A DNA stretch of 64,000 bases from an uncultured Alphaproteobacteria bacterium (GCA_946481075.1 CAMLMC010000001.1:434001-498000), one strand, 5' to 3'; counted from the stretch's first letter, positions 1-9,413 are shown. The notes: generated from the sequence alone by a model not told the origin. Made by a program: numbers and translations.

Positions 1-45
1 GAAAGTAATTGGTGTCGGACGAAGAGACAAAGATGGTTTTATTGA

Positions 46-528
46 TCATGGGGCATTGCCGATTGTATCGATTAAAAGTTCGAGCGCTTTTTCACAGGTC
101 GCCTGTCGGATGCTCACCCTGTCACCGTCAAAATTGTTCCTGGTAACGACCGGATCGCGATTCTGCAAGGCCACGGCGATATACACCAGGCCAACAGGTT
201 TTTCCGGTGTGCCGCCATTCGGCCCCGCAATGCCCGTCACCGCCACCGCAATATCGGCATGTGAATTTTTAAGCGCGCCGAAGGCCATTTCGCGAGCGGT
301 TTGTTCGCTGACCGCGCCATATGTTTCGATGGTGGCGGAATTTACGCCCAGTTCTTCTATTTTCGCTTCGTTGGAATAGGTAACAAAGCCGCGTTCGAAA
401 ATGGCAGAGGAACCGGAGCGGTCCGTCACCGCCGCCGCGATCATGCCGCCCGTGCAGGATTCCGCCGTCACAAGACGCATGTTTTTATCCATGAGCAGCA
501 AGGAGAGTTCTTCAACCAGCGAGTGCAT
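46..528 (-). CDS. pncC: CinA-family nicotinamide-nucleotide amidohydrolase
   Basis: 160-residue stand-alone CinA C-terminal domain, the form called PncC, which deamidates nicotinamide mononucleotide in pyridine nucleotide salvage in the cytoplasm. The signature TAESCTGG near residue 21 holds the catalytic Ser, followed by the YSNEAK segment and the VTGIAGPNGGTPEKPVG motif typical of the family. The ATG at 528 lies inside the end of pgpA (17 bp overlap), so the two are translated from one message. The N-terminal molybdopterin-binding-like domain of full CinA is absent, which is normal for this subfamily. Function is by family; no substrate evidence in the sequence. Confidence 0.9.
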   Translation of the reverse strand: MHSLVEELSLLLMDKNMRLVTAESCTGGMIAAAVTDRSGSSAIFERGFVTYSNEAKIEELGVNSATIETYGAVSEQTAREMAFGALKNSHADIAVAVTGIAGPNGGTPEKPVGLVYIAVALQNRDPVVTRNNFDGDRVSIRQATCEKALELLIDTIGNAP

Positions 529-1018
529 ATTGGGCCCCCATCATCACAGCGGCGGCATAAATGCCCGCCATTATATCATCGGCCATAACGCCGGCGGCAC
601 CGGGAAGGTTCCGGTCCAGCCAGCCGACGGGGAAGGGCTTTAGGATATCAAAGAAACGAAAGAGCGCGAAGGCCGCGAGGAGATATAAGTTATGCTGTCC
701 CACGACGGCGAGCAGGGCGATCCACATACCTGCGACTTCATCAATGACAATCATGCCGGAATCGTGCGTGCCTGTCATTTGCTGGAATTTCTTCGCGGCC
801 CAAAGGCCGAGCGGAATGACAAGGACAAGGCCGATTAAAAGTCCAACATGGCCGCCGATCACCATTAATATCATGCCGATAGGAAGCGCGCCGAGTGTGC
901 CCCATGTGCCCGGGGCGGGACGCATCAGGCCGCAGCCGAACCATGTCGCAATCCACAATGCCGGATTTTTGAAATCCAGTTTCGCAATTTCTTCGGGCGG
1001 CGGTAGGGTTAGTTTCAT
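512..1018 (-). CDS. pgpA: Phosphatidylglycerophosphatase A
   Basis: 168-residue inner-membrane phosphatase that removes phosphate from phosphatidylglycerophosphate to give phosphatidylglycerol. The PgpA hallmarks PAPGTWGTLGALP (about residues 35-47) and DEVAGMWIAL (about 93-102) are present, with three or four hydrophobic helices between and after them. It overlaps the downstream pncC gene by 17 bp and lies in the same orientation as ispDF, from which it is separated by a palindromic repeat. Length and motifs match the family. Confidence 0.93.
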   Translation of the reverse strand: MKLTLPPPEEIAKLDFKNPALWIATWFGCGLMRPAPGTWGTLGALPIGMILMVIGGHVGLLIGLVLVIPLGLWAAKKFQQMTGTHDSGMIVIDEVAGMWIALLAVVGQHNLYLLAAFALFRFFDILKPFPVGWLDRNLPGAAGVMADDIMAGIYAAAVMMGAQYALAG

Positions 1019-1048
1019 TCGAATAATCTTTCACGTTTTTAGTCTTTT

Positions 1049-1120
1049 GTCATTCTGAGCGTAGCGAAGAATCCTATGAGATCCTTCGACTACGGGTTTT
1101 ACCCTCCGCTCAGGATGACA
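1049..1120. repeat. Palindromic interspersed repeat, copy 1
   Basis: About 72 bp. The ends are imperfect inverted repeats (TGTCATTCTGAGCG at the left, CGCTCAGGATGACA at the right) and the left arm carries the core GAGCGTAGCGAAG shared with copies at 9414-9471 and 53413-53487. It lies between ispDF and pgpA and its right arm provides the last codons and stop of ispDF. Such GTCATTCTGAGCGTAGC-type elements are common mobile-like palindromes in bacterial genomes; their origin is not clear from the sequence. Confidence 0.8.
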
Positions 1121-2285
1121 TTTCAGGCAATTGAACGGTTGCAATCGCCTGCGCGACAATACCTTCGCGCCGGCCTGTAAAGCCGAGTTGTTCCGATGTC
1201 GTCGCCTTTAACCCCACCCGGTCCTTTGATAATCCCAGCATGGCGGCGATCCGTTCAGTCATCGCGTTGCGATGCGGACCGATTTTCGGGGCCTCCGCTA
1301 TCACGACGATATCGATATGTTTGATGATACCGCCGCGGGCGCGGACGCGGGAGAGGGCTTCCTTGACAAAAATCTCACTGTCCGCGTTTTTCCATTGCAT
1401 GTCGGATGGCGGGAACAATTGTCCGATATCACCTTCGCCGATCGCGCCGAGCAGGGCATCTGTCACCGCGTGCAAAATGACATCGGCATCCGAATGGCCC
1501 TTCATTTTTTCCGTGTGCGGAATGTCGATGCCGCCAAGGCGGATCATGCCGTTCGGTGAGGGTTCGAACGCATGGACGTCATAGCCCATGCCCGTGCGTG
1601 TTTCCATTTTTTGATTCAATAAAATTTCGGCCATACGCATATCCCCCGCCGATGTGACTTTGAAATTTTCATGGCTGCCTTCGACCAACGTGACGGCGTA
1701 CCCCGCTTGTGCCATCAGGCCCGCATCGTCTGTAAACGTTTCATCATTTTTAAACTGGTCATGTGCGGCTTTTAAATCTGTAATTCGGAAGGCCTGGGGT
1801 GTTTGGACAATCCGAAGCGCATCTCGGTCGAGGCGGTTGTAATCCATATCGACGAGTGTGTCGGCCACGGGCGCCGCAAGCGTTGCTGCTTTTGCCTCTC
1901 GCATGGCCATCAACAGCGATTCGATTTGTTCACCGCGGACGAAAGGGCGGGCGGCATCGTGGATCAATAACAAATCCTCGCTCTCCGCCGGGGAAAAGGC
2001 CGCTAGACCGTTCGCGACGCTTTGTTTGCGCGTTGCGCCGCCAATCACGGGTGGAGGCAGGTCGAGCCCTGCCACCGCATCGCGGTAAAGAGGTTCGTGC
2101 GCCACATCGATAATGACGTGCAGGGTTTTAAGCCCTTGAATGGGGAGGAATTTTTCTATTGTGTGGCGGAGGATCGTTTTGCCGCCGATTTTGGTGTATT
2201 GTTTAGGCGTTGCGGACCCCACGCGTGTACCGGACCCTGCCGCGGGGATCAGGACATGGAATGTGGGGTTTTGCGCCTTTGACAT
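1110..2285 (-). CDS. ispDF: Bifunctional IspD/IspF, isoprenoid (MEP) pathway
   Basis: 391-residue fusion of 2-C-methyl-D-erythritol 4-phosphate cytidylyltransferase (residues 1 to about 225; LIPAAGSGTRVG nucleotide-binding motif, later HDAARP) and 2-C-methyl-D-erythritol 2,4-cyclodiphosphate synthase (about 230 to the end; GYDVHAF and GHSDADV metal-binding motifs). Fused ispDF is typical of Alphaproteobacteria. The ATG at 2285 with AAGAGA upstream is preferred over an in-frame TTG at 2291. The last residues MSS and the TGA lie inside an interspersed repeat. Divergent from ntrY. Confidence 0.95.
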   Translation of the reverse strand: MSKAQNPTFHVLIPAAGSGTRVGSATPKQYTKIGGKTILRHTIEKFLPIQGLKTLHVIIDVAHEPLYRDAVAGLDLPPPVIGGATRKQSVANGLAAFSPAESEDLLLIHDAARPFVRGEQIESLLMAMREAKAATLAAPVADTLVDMDYNRLDRDALRIVQTPQAFRITDLKAAHDQFKNDETFTDDAGLMAQAGYAVTLVEGSHENFKVTSAGDMRMAEILLNQKMETRTGMGYDVHAFEPSPNGMIRLGGIDIPHTEKMKGHSDADVILHAVTDALLGAIGEGDIGQLFPPSDMQWKNADSEIFVKEALSRVRARGGIIKHIDIVVIAEAPKIGPHRNAMTERIAAMLGLSKDRVGLKATTSEQLGFTGRREGIVAQAIATVQLPEMSS

Positions 2286-2367
2286 ATTCAATTCTCTTGC
2301 GTTTACGGGTCAAACTGTGGATAGTCCCAAATGCGAAGAAAAGCAATGAAAGTATGCATTTAACCGG

Positions 2368-4698
2368 ATGAACGAGCAGCCGAAAACACAGCCATCCGAC
2401 AAGATTGTCAAACCGGCAGGGCGGGGCAGCATTTCCCTGTGGCGCGCGCTTGACCGCGCGATTTTTAAACGCGATTCCGGTTATGCCGATTTTGCGCGCA
2501 AATTGTTCCGTAAGGGATGGACCGGAAAAATAGCCATCGTCCTGATCGTGGCGATTTGTATCAGCGGCTTTGCCACCTATAGCGCGCTGACCGAAACACC
2601 GCCGTTCGGAAATGATCCCGACACGGTCATCTGGCTTTTGAACATCGACCTGATATTGATGGCAAGCCTTGTCGGCCTCATCATGCGGCGTTTTGCGAAA
2701 CTTTTAAGCGGGCGCAGAAAGGGGATTGCGGGGTCAAAACTGCAGATGCGCCTTGTCGTGATTTTTTCGATTATGGCCGCCGCGCCCGCCATCATCATGG
2801 CGATTTTTTCGACCTTCTTTTTTCATTTTGGCGTGCAGGCTTGGTTTTCGGATCAGGTGCGCACGGCGGTGAATGAATCGCAGGCCGTTGCAGAATCCTA
2901 TCTGGAAGAACACCAGCAAGTCATCAAAGCGGATATTCTTGCCATGGCCAATGATCTTGACCGGCAAGCCTATGTTTATTACGAGAACAAGGACGGCTTC
3001 GAACGGTTTTTAGAAACGCAATCGCTCTTGCGGAATTTATCTGAAGTTTTGATCTTCGACAGCAACGGGGTGATCATGGCGCGGGCGGGGCTGACCTTCA
3101 CGCTGACCTTCGAAGAATTGCCGATTGATATGCTGGAACAGGCGCGGGATGGCGAAGTCGTCCTGATGACCGGAAAATACGATGACCGTGTGCGGGCGAT
3201 GGTCAAGCTCAGCGGTTTTGCCGATTCCTATCTTTTTGTGGGGCGCATGGTCGATCCCGTCGTGCTCAATCACCTTGACCAGACCCGCGATGCTGCGAGC
3301 GCCTATAGAACCCTTTCCGAAAAGAATTCCGGCCTTATGGTCACGATTACGATGATTTTTATCGTCGTGGCCCTGATGTTCCTTCTGGTCGCCACATGGT
3401 TCGGGATTTTGCTGGCCCGCGCGCTCGTCACACCTATTGGCAGTTTGATTACGGCGTCCGATCGCCTTCGGGCAGGTGACCTGACGGTGCGCGTACAGGA
3501 GGGAGAGCAGATCGAGGAGTTTGATTATCTCGCAAAGGCCTTCAACCGCATGACGATGCAAATTGAAAGCCAGCGTGACGATTTGGTCAGCGCCAACCGC
3601 CAACTGGACCAACGCCGCCGTTTTACCGAAGCGGTTCTTGCGGGTGTAACCGCGGGAATTATAGGGATTGATGAAAACGGCAATATCACATTGGCCAATG
3701 CCTCCGCCGCCGAGATATTCGGCAAGGATCAGGAGGATTTGACGGGTGAAAACATCCTGACGTACTTGCCGGAGGTTGCGCCGTCCCTTGAACAGGCGCA
3801 GGCGAAACCATCAAAGGTGACGCAGAGCGAAATCCCGTTCCTGGCGCGGGATGGAAGCCGCCGGACCTTGCTGGTCCGAATTGCCATCGAGATGATTGGC
3901 GACCGCGGGAAGGGCGCGGTTTTGACGTTCGATGACATTACCGAATTGCAGTCGGCGCAACGCGTTTCCGCCTGGGCCGATGTGGCGCGGCGCATCGCTC
4001 ATGAAATCAAAAACCCTTTGACGCCGATTCAATTGTCCGCTGAAAGGCTGAAACGAAAATATCTGAAGGAAATCCACTCCGACCCAGAAACTTTTACAGA
4101 AATGACCGAAACCATCATCCGTCATGTCGGCGATATCGGGCGAATGGTCAATGAATTTTCTGATTTTGCGAGGATGCCGGAACCCGTGATGAAGGATGAG
4201 AATTTGACGACACATATCCGTCAGGCGCTGATTCTTGAAAAAGAGGCCCATCCGGATATCACGTTTAAAGTGATCGAAAACATAAACGACGTACATGTGG
4301 TTTGTGATGCTCAGCAGATCCGGCAGGCGTTAACCAACATCATCCAGAACGCTATTGATTCCGTCCATGAAAAGGGCGGGGATAAGAAATTGAACATTCT
4401 TCTGTCTGCCGATGCAGCGAACGAAAATTGCTTCGTTTGCGTTAGCGACAGCGGACTCGGTCTTCCCAAAGGCGAGGATCCCTCGCGCCTTACCGAACCG
4501 TATATTACCCACAAGGCAAAAGGGACGGGTTTGGGATTGGCTATTGTAAAGAAGATTATGGAAGACCATAATGGGCGTCTGGTATTGGGGAGTCCCGAAT
4601 GGCTGAGGGCGACCAACGGATGGGAAGATTTGGGCGGGGCAAGCGTAACGCTCGTTCTTCCTCTGCCAGAGAAAGACTCACGTAGCGTAGCGGCATAA
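2368..4698 (+). CDS. ntrY: Nitrogen-regulation sensor histidine kinase NtrY
   Basis: 776-residue membrane kinase. In order: three N-terminal hydrophobic helices (about residues 50-160), an extracytoplasmic region to about 320, a further membrane helix near 325-350, HAMP, a PAS domain (about 420-530), a HisKA dimerisation domain with HEIKNPLTPIQLSAERL (phospho-acceptor His545) and a HATPase_c domain with NIIQNAID, DSGLGLP and KGTGLGLAI. It phosphorylates NtrX, encoded 9 bp downstream. In many Alphaproteobacteria ntrBC precede ntrYX; here ispDF stands instead, on the other strand. No strong ribosome-binding site is seen before the ATG. Confidence 0.95.
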   Translation: MNEQPKTQPSDKIVKPAGRGSISLWRALDRAIFKRDSGYADFARKLFRKGWTGKIAIVLIVAICISGFATYSALTETPPFGNDPDTVIWLLNIDLILMASLVGLIMRRFAKLLSGRRKGIAGSKLQMRLVVIFSIMAAAPAIIMAIFSTFFFHFGVQAWFSDQVRTAVNESQAVAESYLEEHQQVIKADILAMANDLDRQAYVYYENKDGFERFLETQSLLRNLSEVLIFDSNGVIMARAGLTFTLTFEELPIDMLEQARDGEVVLMTGKYDDRVRAMVKLSGFADSYLFVGRMVDPVVLNHLDQTRDAASAYRTLSEKNSGLMVTITMIFIVVALMFLLVATWFGILLARALVTPIGSLITASDRLRAGDLTVRVQEGEQIEEFDYLAKAFNRMTMQIESQRDDLVSANRQLDQRRRFTEAVLAGVTAGIIGIDENGNITLANASAAEIFGKDQEDLTGENILTYLPEVAPSLEQAQAKPSKVTQSEIPFLARDGSRRTLLVRIAIEMIGDRGKGAVLTFDDITELQSAQRVSAWADVARRIAHEIKNPLTPIQLSAERLKRKYLKEIHSDPETFTEMTETIIRHVGDIGRMVNEFSDFARMPEPVMKDENLTTHIRQALILEKEAHPDITFKVIENINDVHVVCDAQQIRQALTNIIQNAIDSVHEKGGDKKLNILLSADAANENCFVCVSDSGLGLPKGEDPSRLTEPYITHKAKGTGLGLAIVKKIMEDHNGRLVLGSPEWLRATNGWEDLGGASVTLVLPLPEKDSRSVAA

Positions 4699-4707
4699 AG
4701 AAACACG

Positions 4708-6120
4708 ATGGCGACAGATATTCTTATCGTTGACGATGAAGACGACATCCGGAAGCTGATCAAAGGCATTCTGGAAGACGAAGGCTATGCGGTACGTCAA
4801 TCGAACGGATCGGCCAAGGCGTACGCCGAAATAGAATCGCGTGTACCGGAATTGATGATTCTCGATATTTGGCTTCAGGGCAGCGAGGATGACGGGCTTG
4901 ATATCCTTAAAAAAGTCAAAAAGGATCATCCGCATCTTCCGATCATCATGATCTCTGGCCATGGGACCATCGAGACGGCCGTGAGCGCCATCAAAATCGG
5001 CGCGTATGATTTTATAGAGAAACCGTTCAAATCGGACCGCCTGATCCTGATGATCGAACGCGCATTGGAAACGGCCCGCCTGAAACGCGAAAATGAGGCA
5101 TTGAAAGAACGCCGAGACGCGCCGGTTGAAATGGTCGGCAGTTCTGCCCCCATGGCGACTATCATGAATGCAATTGAAAAGGTTGCGGGCGCAAACAGCC
5201 GTGTAATGTTCACGGGGGAGGCCGGCACGGGCAAAGAAGTCGCCGCCCGCGTGCTCCATAAATTATCCGCACGCAAGGACAAGCCCTTCATGGCACTCAA
5301 TTGCGCGATCCTGCATCCTGAGCGGCTGGAAGAAGAATTGTTCGGCATCGAGGACTCCCGCGGTGTGCAACAGGGGATTCTGGAGCAGGCCAATGGCGGC
5401 ACGTTGCTGCTTGATGAAGTCGCGGATATGCCACTGGAAACACAAGGCAAGATAGTGCGCGTCCTGCAGGAGCAAAAGTTTACAAGACTGAAGGGGCATG
5501 CGCCCGTACAGGTGGACGTACGGATTGTTGCCTCCACCAGCCGCGATCTCCTCGCCGCCATCCAGAACGGGAATTTTCGCGAGGATTTGTATTACCGCCT
5601 GAATGTTGTGCCGGTGCAGATACCGCAATTAAAAAACCGTAAGGATGACATTCCTGCGCTCGCCGCTCATTTTATCAAGCTCTATTCAAAACAATCGGGG
5701 CAGCCGGAACGTATACTCGCGCAAAGCGCGCAGATTGCCTTGCAGGGATATAACTGGCCGGGGAATGTCCGCCAGCTTCGCAACGTTATCGAATGGGTCA
5801 TGATTATGGGGGGCGCCGACAAGGAGCCGATCGAAAGCAAGCATCTGCCGCCCGAAATTACAGGTGAGGTGACAAAGGGCGAAAAATCCAGCGCGGGTAT
5901 TCAGGACTATCTGCTTTATCCGTTGCGTGAGGCGCGGGAAGCGTTCGAGCGTGATTATCTTGAGCGACAATTGTCTCGCCTTGGTGGCAATATTTCTAAA
6001 ACCGCCGCGTTTGTCGGGATGGAGCGTTCGGCTTTGCACCGCAAGCTTAAATCCCTCGATATCAACGGCGATAAGGATAACGGCGATAATGTTGAAAGCG
6101 TCAATTTCCGCGCTGTTTAA
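4708..6120 (+). CDS. ntrX: Response regulator NtrX
   Basis: 470-residue partner of NtrY. Receiver domain at residues 1-120 with acidic pocket (VDDEDD), phospho-acceptor Asp53 and Lys105; an AAA+ domain about 140-375 with Walker A GEAGTGKE (170-177) and Walker B LLLDEVADMP; a Fis-type helix-turn-helix near the C-terminus (ISKTAAFVGMERSALHRKL). The GAFTGA loop that contacts sigma-54 is missing: after ELFG the sequence runs IEDSRGVQQGILEQ. This is known for alphaproteobacterial NtrX and suggests it does not act as a classic sigma-54 activator. Confidence 0.95.
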   Translation: MATDILIVDDEDDIRKLIKGILEDEGYAVRQSNGSAKAYAEIESRVPELMILDIWLQGSEDDGLDILKKVKKDHPHLPIIMISGHGTIETAVSAIKIGAYDFIEKPFKSDRLILMIERALETARLKRENEALKERRDAPVEMVGSSAPMATIMNAIEKVAGANSRVMFTGEAGTGKEVAARVLHKLSARKDKPFMALNCAILHPERLEEELFGIEDSRGVQQGILEQANGGTLLLDEVADMPLETQGKIVRVLQEQKFTRLKGHAPVQVDVRIVASTSRDLLAAIQNGNFREDLYYRLNVVPVQIPQLKNRKDDIPALAAHFIKLYSKQSGQPERILAQSAQIALQGYNWPGNVRQLRNVIEWVMIMGGADKEPIESKHLPPEITGEVTKGEKSSAGIQDYLLYPLREAREAFERDYLERQLSRLGGNISKTAAFVGMERSALHRKLKSLDINGDKDNGDNVESVNFRAV

Positions 6121-6147
6121 TTCCTTTTTCAATGCTATAACCATCCC

Positions 6148-6801
6148 ATGAAAAAAGCCGTATTTTTTGACTGGGACGGGACTTTGGTCGACTCCCTCAC
6201 ACTCTTGATCACTGCCCACAACCATGTACGCGCCGCGTACGGATTGCCGCTTTGGAGCAAGGAAGAATTTTTTGGCGCGGTGACCTATTCCTCGCGTGAG
6301 CTGTACCCGAAAATTTATGGAGAAAACTCCGACGCTGCGCAGGCAATGCTGTTTTCTTATATCAAGGAACATCATCTTGATCATGTCAGCATCATGGATG
6401 GCGCAAAAGACCTGATCGAAGACTTGAAGGCCAGAGGCATTCCGATGGCGGTGATCAGCAACAAGCGCAACGACATTCTGGTGCGCGAAGTTGAACATTT
6501 CGGCTGGCAGGATTATTTCGGTGTCTATATGGGGGCCGGAATTGCCGCCAAGGACAAGCCGTCGGGTGAACCGCTCCGTTACGCGCTTTCCAAACACCCT
6601 GTATCTTTGACCATGGCCGACCTGATCTATGTCGGTGATACGGAAACGGATTTGCGTACCTGTCAGGACGCGGGTGTAACATGCGCCTATATCAGGCAGG
6701 AAGGGCGTAGCGAGGGACTTATTGATGTGTATCAGCCCGCGATCGTGGTCGACAACCTTCAGGAATTGCGGGAAAAGCTTGCCGGTTTTCTGATGGCTTA
6801 A
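6148..6801 (+). CDS. HAD-family hydrolase, phosphoglycolate-phosphatase-like
   Basis: 217-residue cytoplasmic phosphatase of the haloacid dehalogenase superfamily. Motif I is DWDGTLVDS near the start, motif II is VISNK (about residue 106), the motif III Lys lies in AAKDKPSGEP, and motif IV is VGDTETD (about 164-170). A cap of about 60 residues sits after motif I, as in Gph/PGP-type enzymes. The substrate cannot be read from the sequence. It follows ntrX by 27 bp and precedes hfq; a separate function from nitrogen control is likely. Confidence 0.85.
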   Translation: MKKAVFFDWDGTLVDSLTLLITAHNHVRAAYGLPLWSKEEFFGAVTYSSRELYPKIYGENSDAAQAMLFSYIKEHHLDHVSIMDGAKDLIEDLKARGIPMAVISNKRNDILVREVEHFGWQDYFGVYMGAGIAAKDKPSGEPLRYALSKHPVSLTMADLIYVGDTETDLRTCQDAGVTCAYIRQEGRSEGLIDVYQPAIVVDNLQELREKLAGFLMA

Positions 6802-6897
6802 TGCTAAAAAGCCTCTTGCCGACTGGGGATAAGTTCTTTAAACATTTGTATAGACACTAAAAACGAGTCGAATTAGGGAAAATAAAAAAGGTTTATC

Positions 6898-7164
6898 ATG
6901 GCTGAAAAAGCACAAAATGTTCAGGACGTTTTTCTGAACAAAATCCGCAAAGAGAAAATGACCGTAACGGTCTTCCTTGTAAACGGCGTCAAATTACAGG
7001 GCGTTGTGACATGGTTTGACAATTTCTCGATGCTGCTGCGCCGTGAATCCCATGTTCAACTGGTTTACAAGCACGCGATTTCCACCATCATGCCGGGCGG
7101 GCCTATTTCCTTCTATGAAGGCGAAGAAGGCGGCGGCGATGCGGGCACAGGAAGCGCTGCGTAA
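6898..7164 (+). CDS. hfq: RNA chaperone Hfq
   Basis: 88-residue Sm-like protein forming a hexamer that pairs small RNAs with mRNAs. The Sm1 region includes [19 protein letters not shown] and the Sm2 motif is YKHAISTI. The C-terminal tail is short and Gly/acidic-rich ([15 protein letters not shown]), unlike the long tail of enterobacterial Hfq. The 96-bp leader before the ATG is AT-rich and probably holds its own promoter. hflX follows, as in most proteobacteria. Confidence 0.97.
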   Translation: MAEKAQNVQDVFLNKIRKEKMTVTVFLVNGVKLQGVVTWFDNFSMLLRRESHVQLVYKHAISTIMPGGPISFYEGEEGGGDAGTGSAA

Positions 7165-7196
7165 TCTTCATTAGATTCGAACAACAGTTTTGGGAT

Positions 7197-7228
7197 CACG
7201 GAGTTGACGGCTCCGTGCTTCCCTTTAT
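7197..7228 (+). terminator. Possible hairpin between hfq and hflX
   Basis: A perfect 7-bp stem CACGGAG/CTCCGTG with a 7-base loop, at 7197-7217, is followed by a pyrimidine-rich run (CTTCCCTTTATTCC). It could act as a weak terminator or attenuator, letting only part of hfq transcription into hflX. The T-run is interrupted, so strength is doubtful. Confidence 0.4.
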
Positions 7229-7255
7229 TCCATTTGCGCCTATTTGAAAGAGACT

Positions 7256-8578
7256 ATGCACGAAACAAAAGACAAGAAAGACACGGCCCTTTTAATCCAC
7301 CCCGTTCTTCCCGCGAAGATCGAACGTGAAAGCACACGTCATCAGCGGCAGATAGAAGATGTGATAGAAGAGGCAGAAGGCCTTATCCATGCCATTGATA
7401 TGGATGTTACCAGCACGCACACCGTGAAGGTGAACGAGATCAATGCCGCAACCCTGATCGGGAAAGGTTCGGTCGAGCGTATTGCCGAAGTGATCAAGGA
7501 GCAAGAGCCGACGGTTGTTGTTGTGAATTATAAACTCAGCCCCGGACAGCAGCGCAACCTCGAAAAGGCATTCAATGCGAAAGTGATCGACCGCACGGGC
7601 CTGATCCTCGAAATCTTTGGGGCACGGGCGCAGACGAAAGAGGGGAAGATTCAGGTTGAACTCGCTATGCTCGAATACCAGAAATCGCGATTGGTGCGAA
7701 GCTGGACCCACCTTGAACGCCAGCGAGGCGGAGGCGGGTTTATGGGCGGGCCGGGCGAGACGCAGATCGAACTTGATAGGCGCGCCATCCAGGACAAAAT
7801 CAAACAGCTGGAGAAAGATCTGGAGCAGGTGCGCCGAACACGCGACCTCTCCCGCAAGAACAGGGAGAAGGTACCATTCCCGACCGTGGCCCTTATCGGT
7901 TATACCAATGCCGGAAAATCGACCTTGTTCAATAAACTGACAGGCGCCGATGTGTTCGTGCAGGACCTTGTTTTTGCGACGCTCGATCCGACTCTGCGCA
8001 GGCTTGAACTACCGAATGGCGAGATAATTATTCTGTCCGACACGGTTGGGTTTATCGCAGACCTTCCGACGACATTGGTCGAGGCTTTCCGTGCCACGCT
8101 GGAGCAAGTGCAATATGCCGATATCATTTTGCATGTGCGCGATATTTCTTCGCCCGATACGCCGTGGCAGCGTGAAGATGTGATCGCCGTTATGGAAGAA
8201 CTGGGTATCAAATACAACGAAGATCCACGAATTTTCGAGGTATGGAACAAGATCGACGCCGTCGATGGGGAGTTGCTTGAAGATATCAAGCGCCGCGCGC
8301 ATTTCTCACAGGAACGGATATTCCCTGTATCGGCCATGAATGGCGAGGGGCTGGACGCCCTTATGAGTGGCATTGCCGAACATCTATCCAAATCCAGCAA
8401 GGTTTTGGAATATCATGTGCCGATGAGTGATGGCAAAGCCATGGCATGGTTGCATCAGGAAGGCGAAGTGGAGGCGCAGGACGCAGCGGAAGACGGTTCA
8501 ACCTTCCTTGTCAAAGTGCGCCTTTCCGCCGATAATCAGGGGCGGTTTGAAGCGAGGTTCGGTTATGCCCAAAATTGA
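7256..8578 (+). CDS. hflX: Ribosome-associated GTPase HflX
   Basis: 440 residues. N-terminal HflX domain with NAATLIGKGSVERI, a coiled-coil linker rich in Glu/Arg (KQLEKDLEQVRRTRD), then the G domain with P-loop GYTNAGKST, G2 ATLDPT, G3 DTVGF and G4 NKID. HflX splits or rescues stalled ribosomes. The ATG at 7256, preceded by GAAAGAG, is chosen over an in-frame TTG at 7244 which overlaps that purine run. The stop overlaps the next gene by 14 bp. Confidence 0.95.
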   Translation: MHETKDKKDTALLIHPVLPAKIERESTRHQRQIEDVIEEAEGLIHAIDMDVTSTHTVKVNEINAATLIGKGSVERIAEVIKEQEPTVVVVNYKLSPGQQRNLEKAFNAKVIDRTGLILEIFGARAQTKEGKIQVELAMLEYQKSRLVRSWTHLERQRGGGGFMGGPGETQIELDRRAIQDKIKQLEKDLEQVRRTRDLSRKNREKVPFPTVALIGYTNAGKSTLFNKLTGADVFVQDLVFATLDPTLRRLELPNGEIIILSDTVGFIADLPTTLVEAFRATLEQVQYADIILHVRDISSPDTPWQREDVIAVMEELGIKYNEDPRIFEVWNKIDAVDGELLEDIKRRAHFSQERIFPVSAMNGEGLDALMSGIAEHLSKSSKVLEYHVPMSDGKAMAWLHQEGEVEAQDAAEDGSTFLVKVRLSADNQGRFEARFGYAQN

Positions 8579-9413
8579 TCAGGACAGGATTGCGCATATA
8601 ATCCGTGATGTTGCCGCCGATAAAATCGTGCCGCGTTTCCGCGCACTCGAAGACGGCCATGTCAGAAGCAAATCTACACCCACTGATCTTGTGACCATCG
8701 CCGATGAGGAAGCGGAGATCGAATTGACCCGCATCCTGAAAGACTATCTTCCGGGGTCGGAAGTTGTGGGAGAAGAGGCGGTGTCGTCGGAGCGCGTGTT
8801 GCGCGATGTTTTGACGACGCATGACGGGCCGGTATGGGTTGTCGATCCGGTCGACGGCACAGGCAATTTCGCGCGCGGCGAGGACGTGTTCGGCACCATG
8901 GTCGCGCTTGTGAACAAAGGCGAGCGGATTGCGAGCTGGATTTACCAGGTGCCACGAAACCGCATGATATCGGCGGAAAAGGGCGCAGGCGTGCAAGTGG
9001 ATAAAAACCTGCTCGATCTGTCATCGATCAAACGTGCAAGCGCTGATGACGATTATTCAACGATGAAGGCTTTCGTCAGCCGTAAGTTCATACCCCCCTC
9101 TATGCGCCCGTATGTTGATCAGCAAACGGATAAATTGAAAGACGCGCGCACCTATATGTGCTGTGCATGGGAATATGTGATGTTGCTGGAAGGTGCGGCC
9201 TCATTTTCCCTCTATAAACGTATAGAACCATGGGATCATCTCGCAGGTGTCTTGTTCCTTGAAGAAGCCGAATTTTATGTTCGTAAATGGGATGGAACGC
9301 CATATGTTGTTGGCGATATTTCCGGCGGTCTGATCAATGCGCCGAATGAAGCGCTGTGGCGCCGCGTGCACGAGACGTTTGTCGCGGGGCCTTTGAGGGA
9401 AGCGAAGAAGTAA
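8565..9413 (+). CDS. Inositol monophosphatase family protein
   Basis: 282-residue Mg-dependent, Li-sensitive-type sugar or inositol phosphatase. Metal-site motifs are present: GEEAVSSE (first Glu), DPVDGTGNF and EPWDHLAG. The ATG at 8565 overlaps the hflX stop by 14 bp and has GAGG upstream; longer in-frame extensions into hflX are not supported. A second family member (suhB) begins at 63901, so this one is likely a paralogue with its own substrate, which could also be histidinol phosphate or a nucleotide phosphate. Confidence 0.85.
   Translation: MPKIDQDRIAHIIRDVAADKIVPRFRALEDGHVRSKSTPTDLVTIADEEAEIELTRILKDYLPGSEVVGEEAVSSERVLRDVLTTHDGPVWVVDPVDGTGNFARGEDVFGTMVALVNKGERIASWIYQVPRNRMISAEKGAGVQVDKNLLDLSSIKRASADDDYSTMKAFVSRKFIPPSMRPYVDQQTDKLKDARTYMCCAWEYVMLLEGAASFSLYKRIEPWDHLAGVLFLEEAEFYVRKWDGTPYVVGDISGGLINAPNEALWRRVHETFVAGPLREAKK

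Noticed and set aside
1..45. Possible end of a plus-strand gene at the left edge
   Set aside because: A short frame ends in TGA at 43-45 but gives no recognisable residues; too little sequence to call.
5686..6597. 303-residue open frame antisense to ntrX and the HAD gene
   Set aside because: Overlaps two well-supported genes and shows no recognisable motif.
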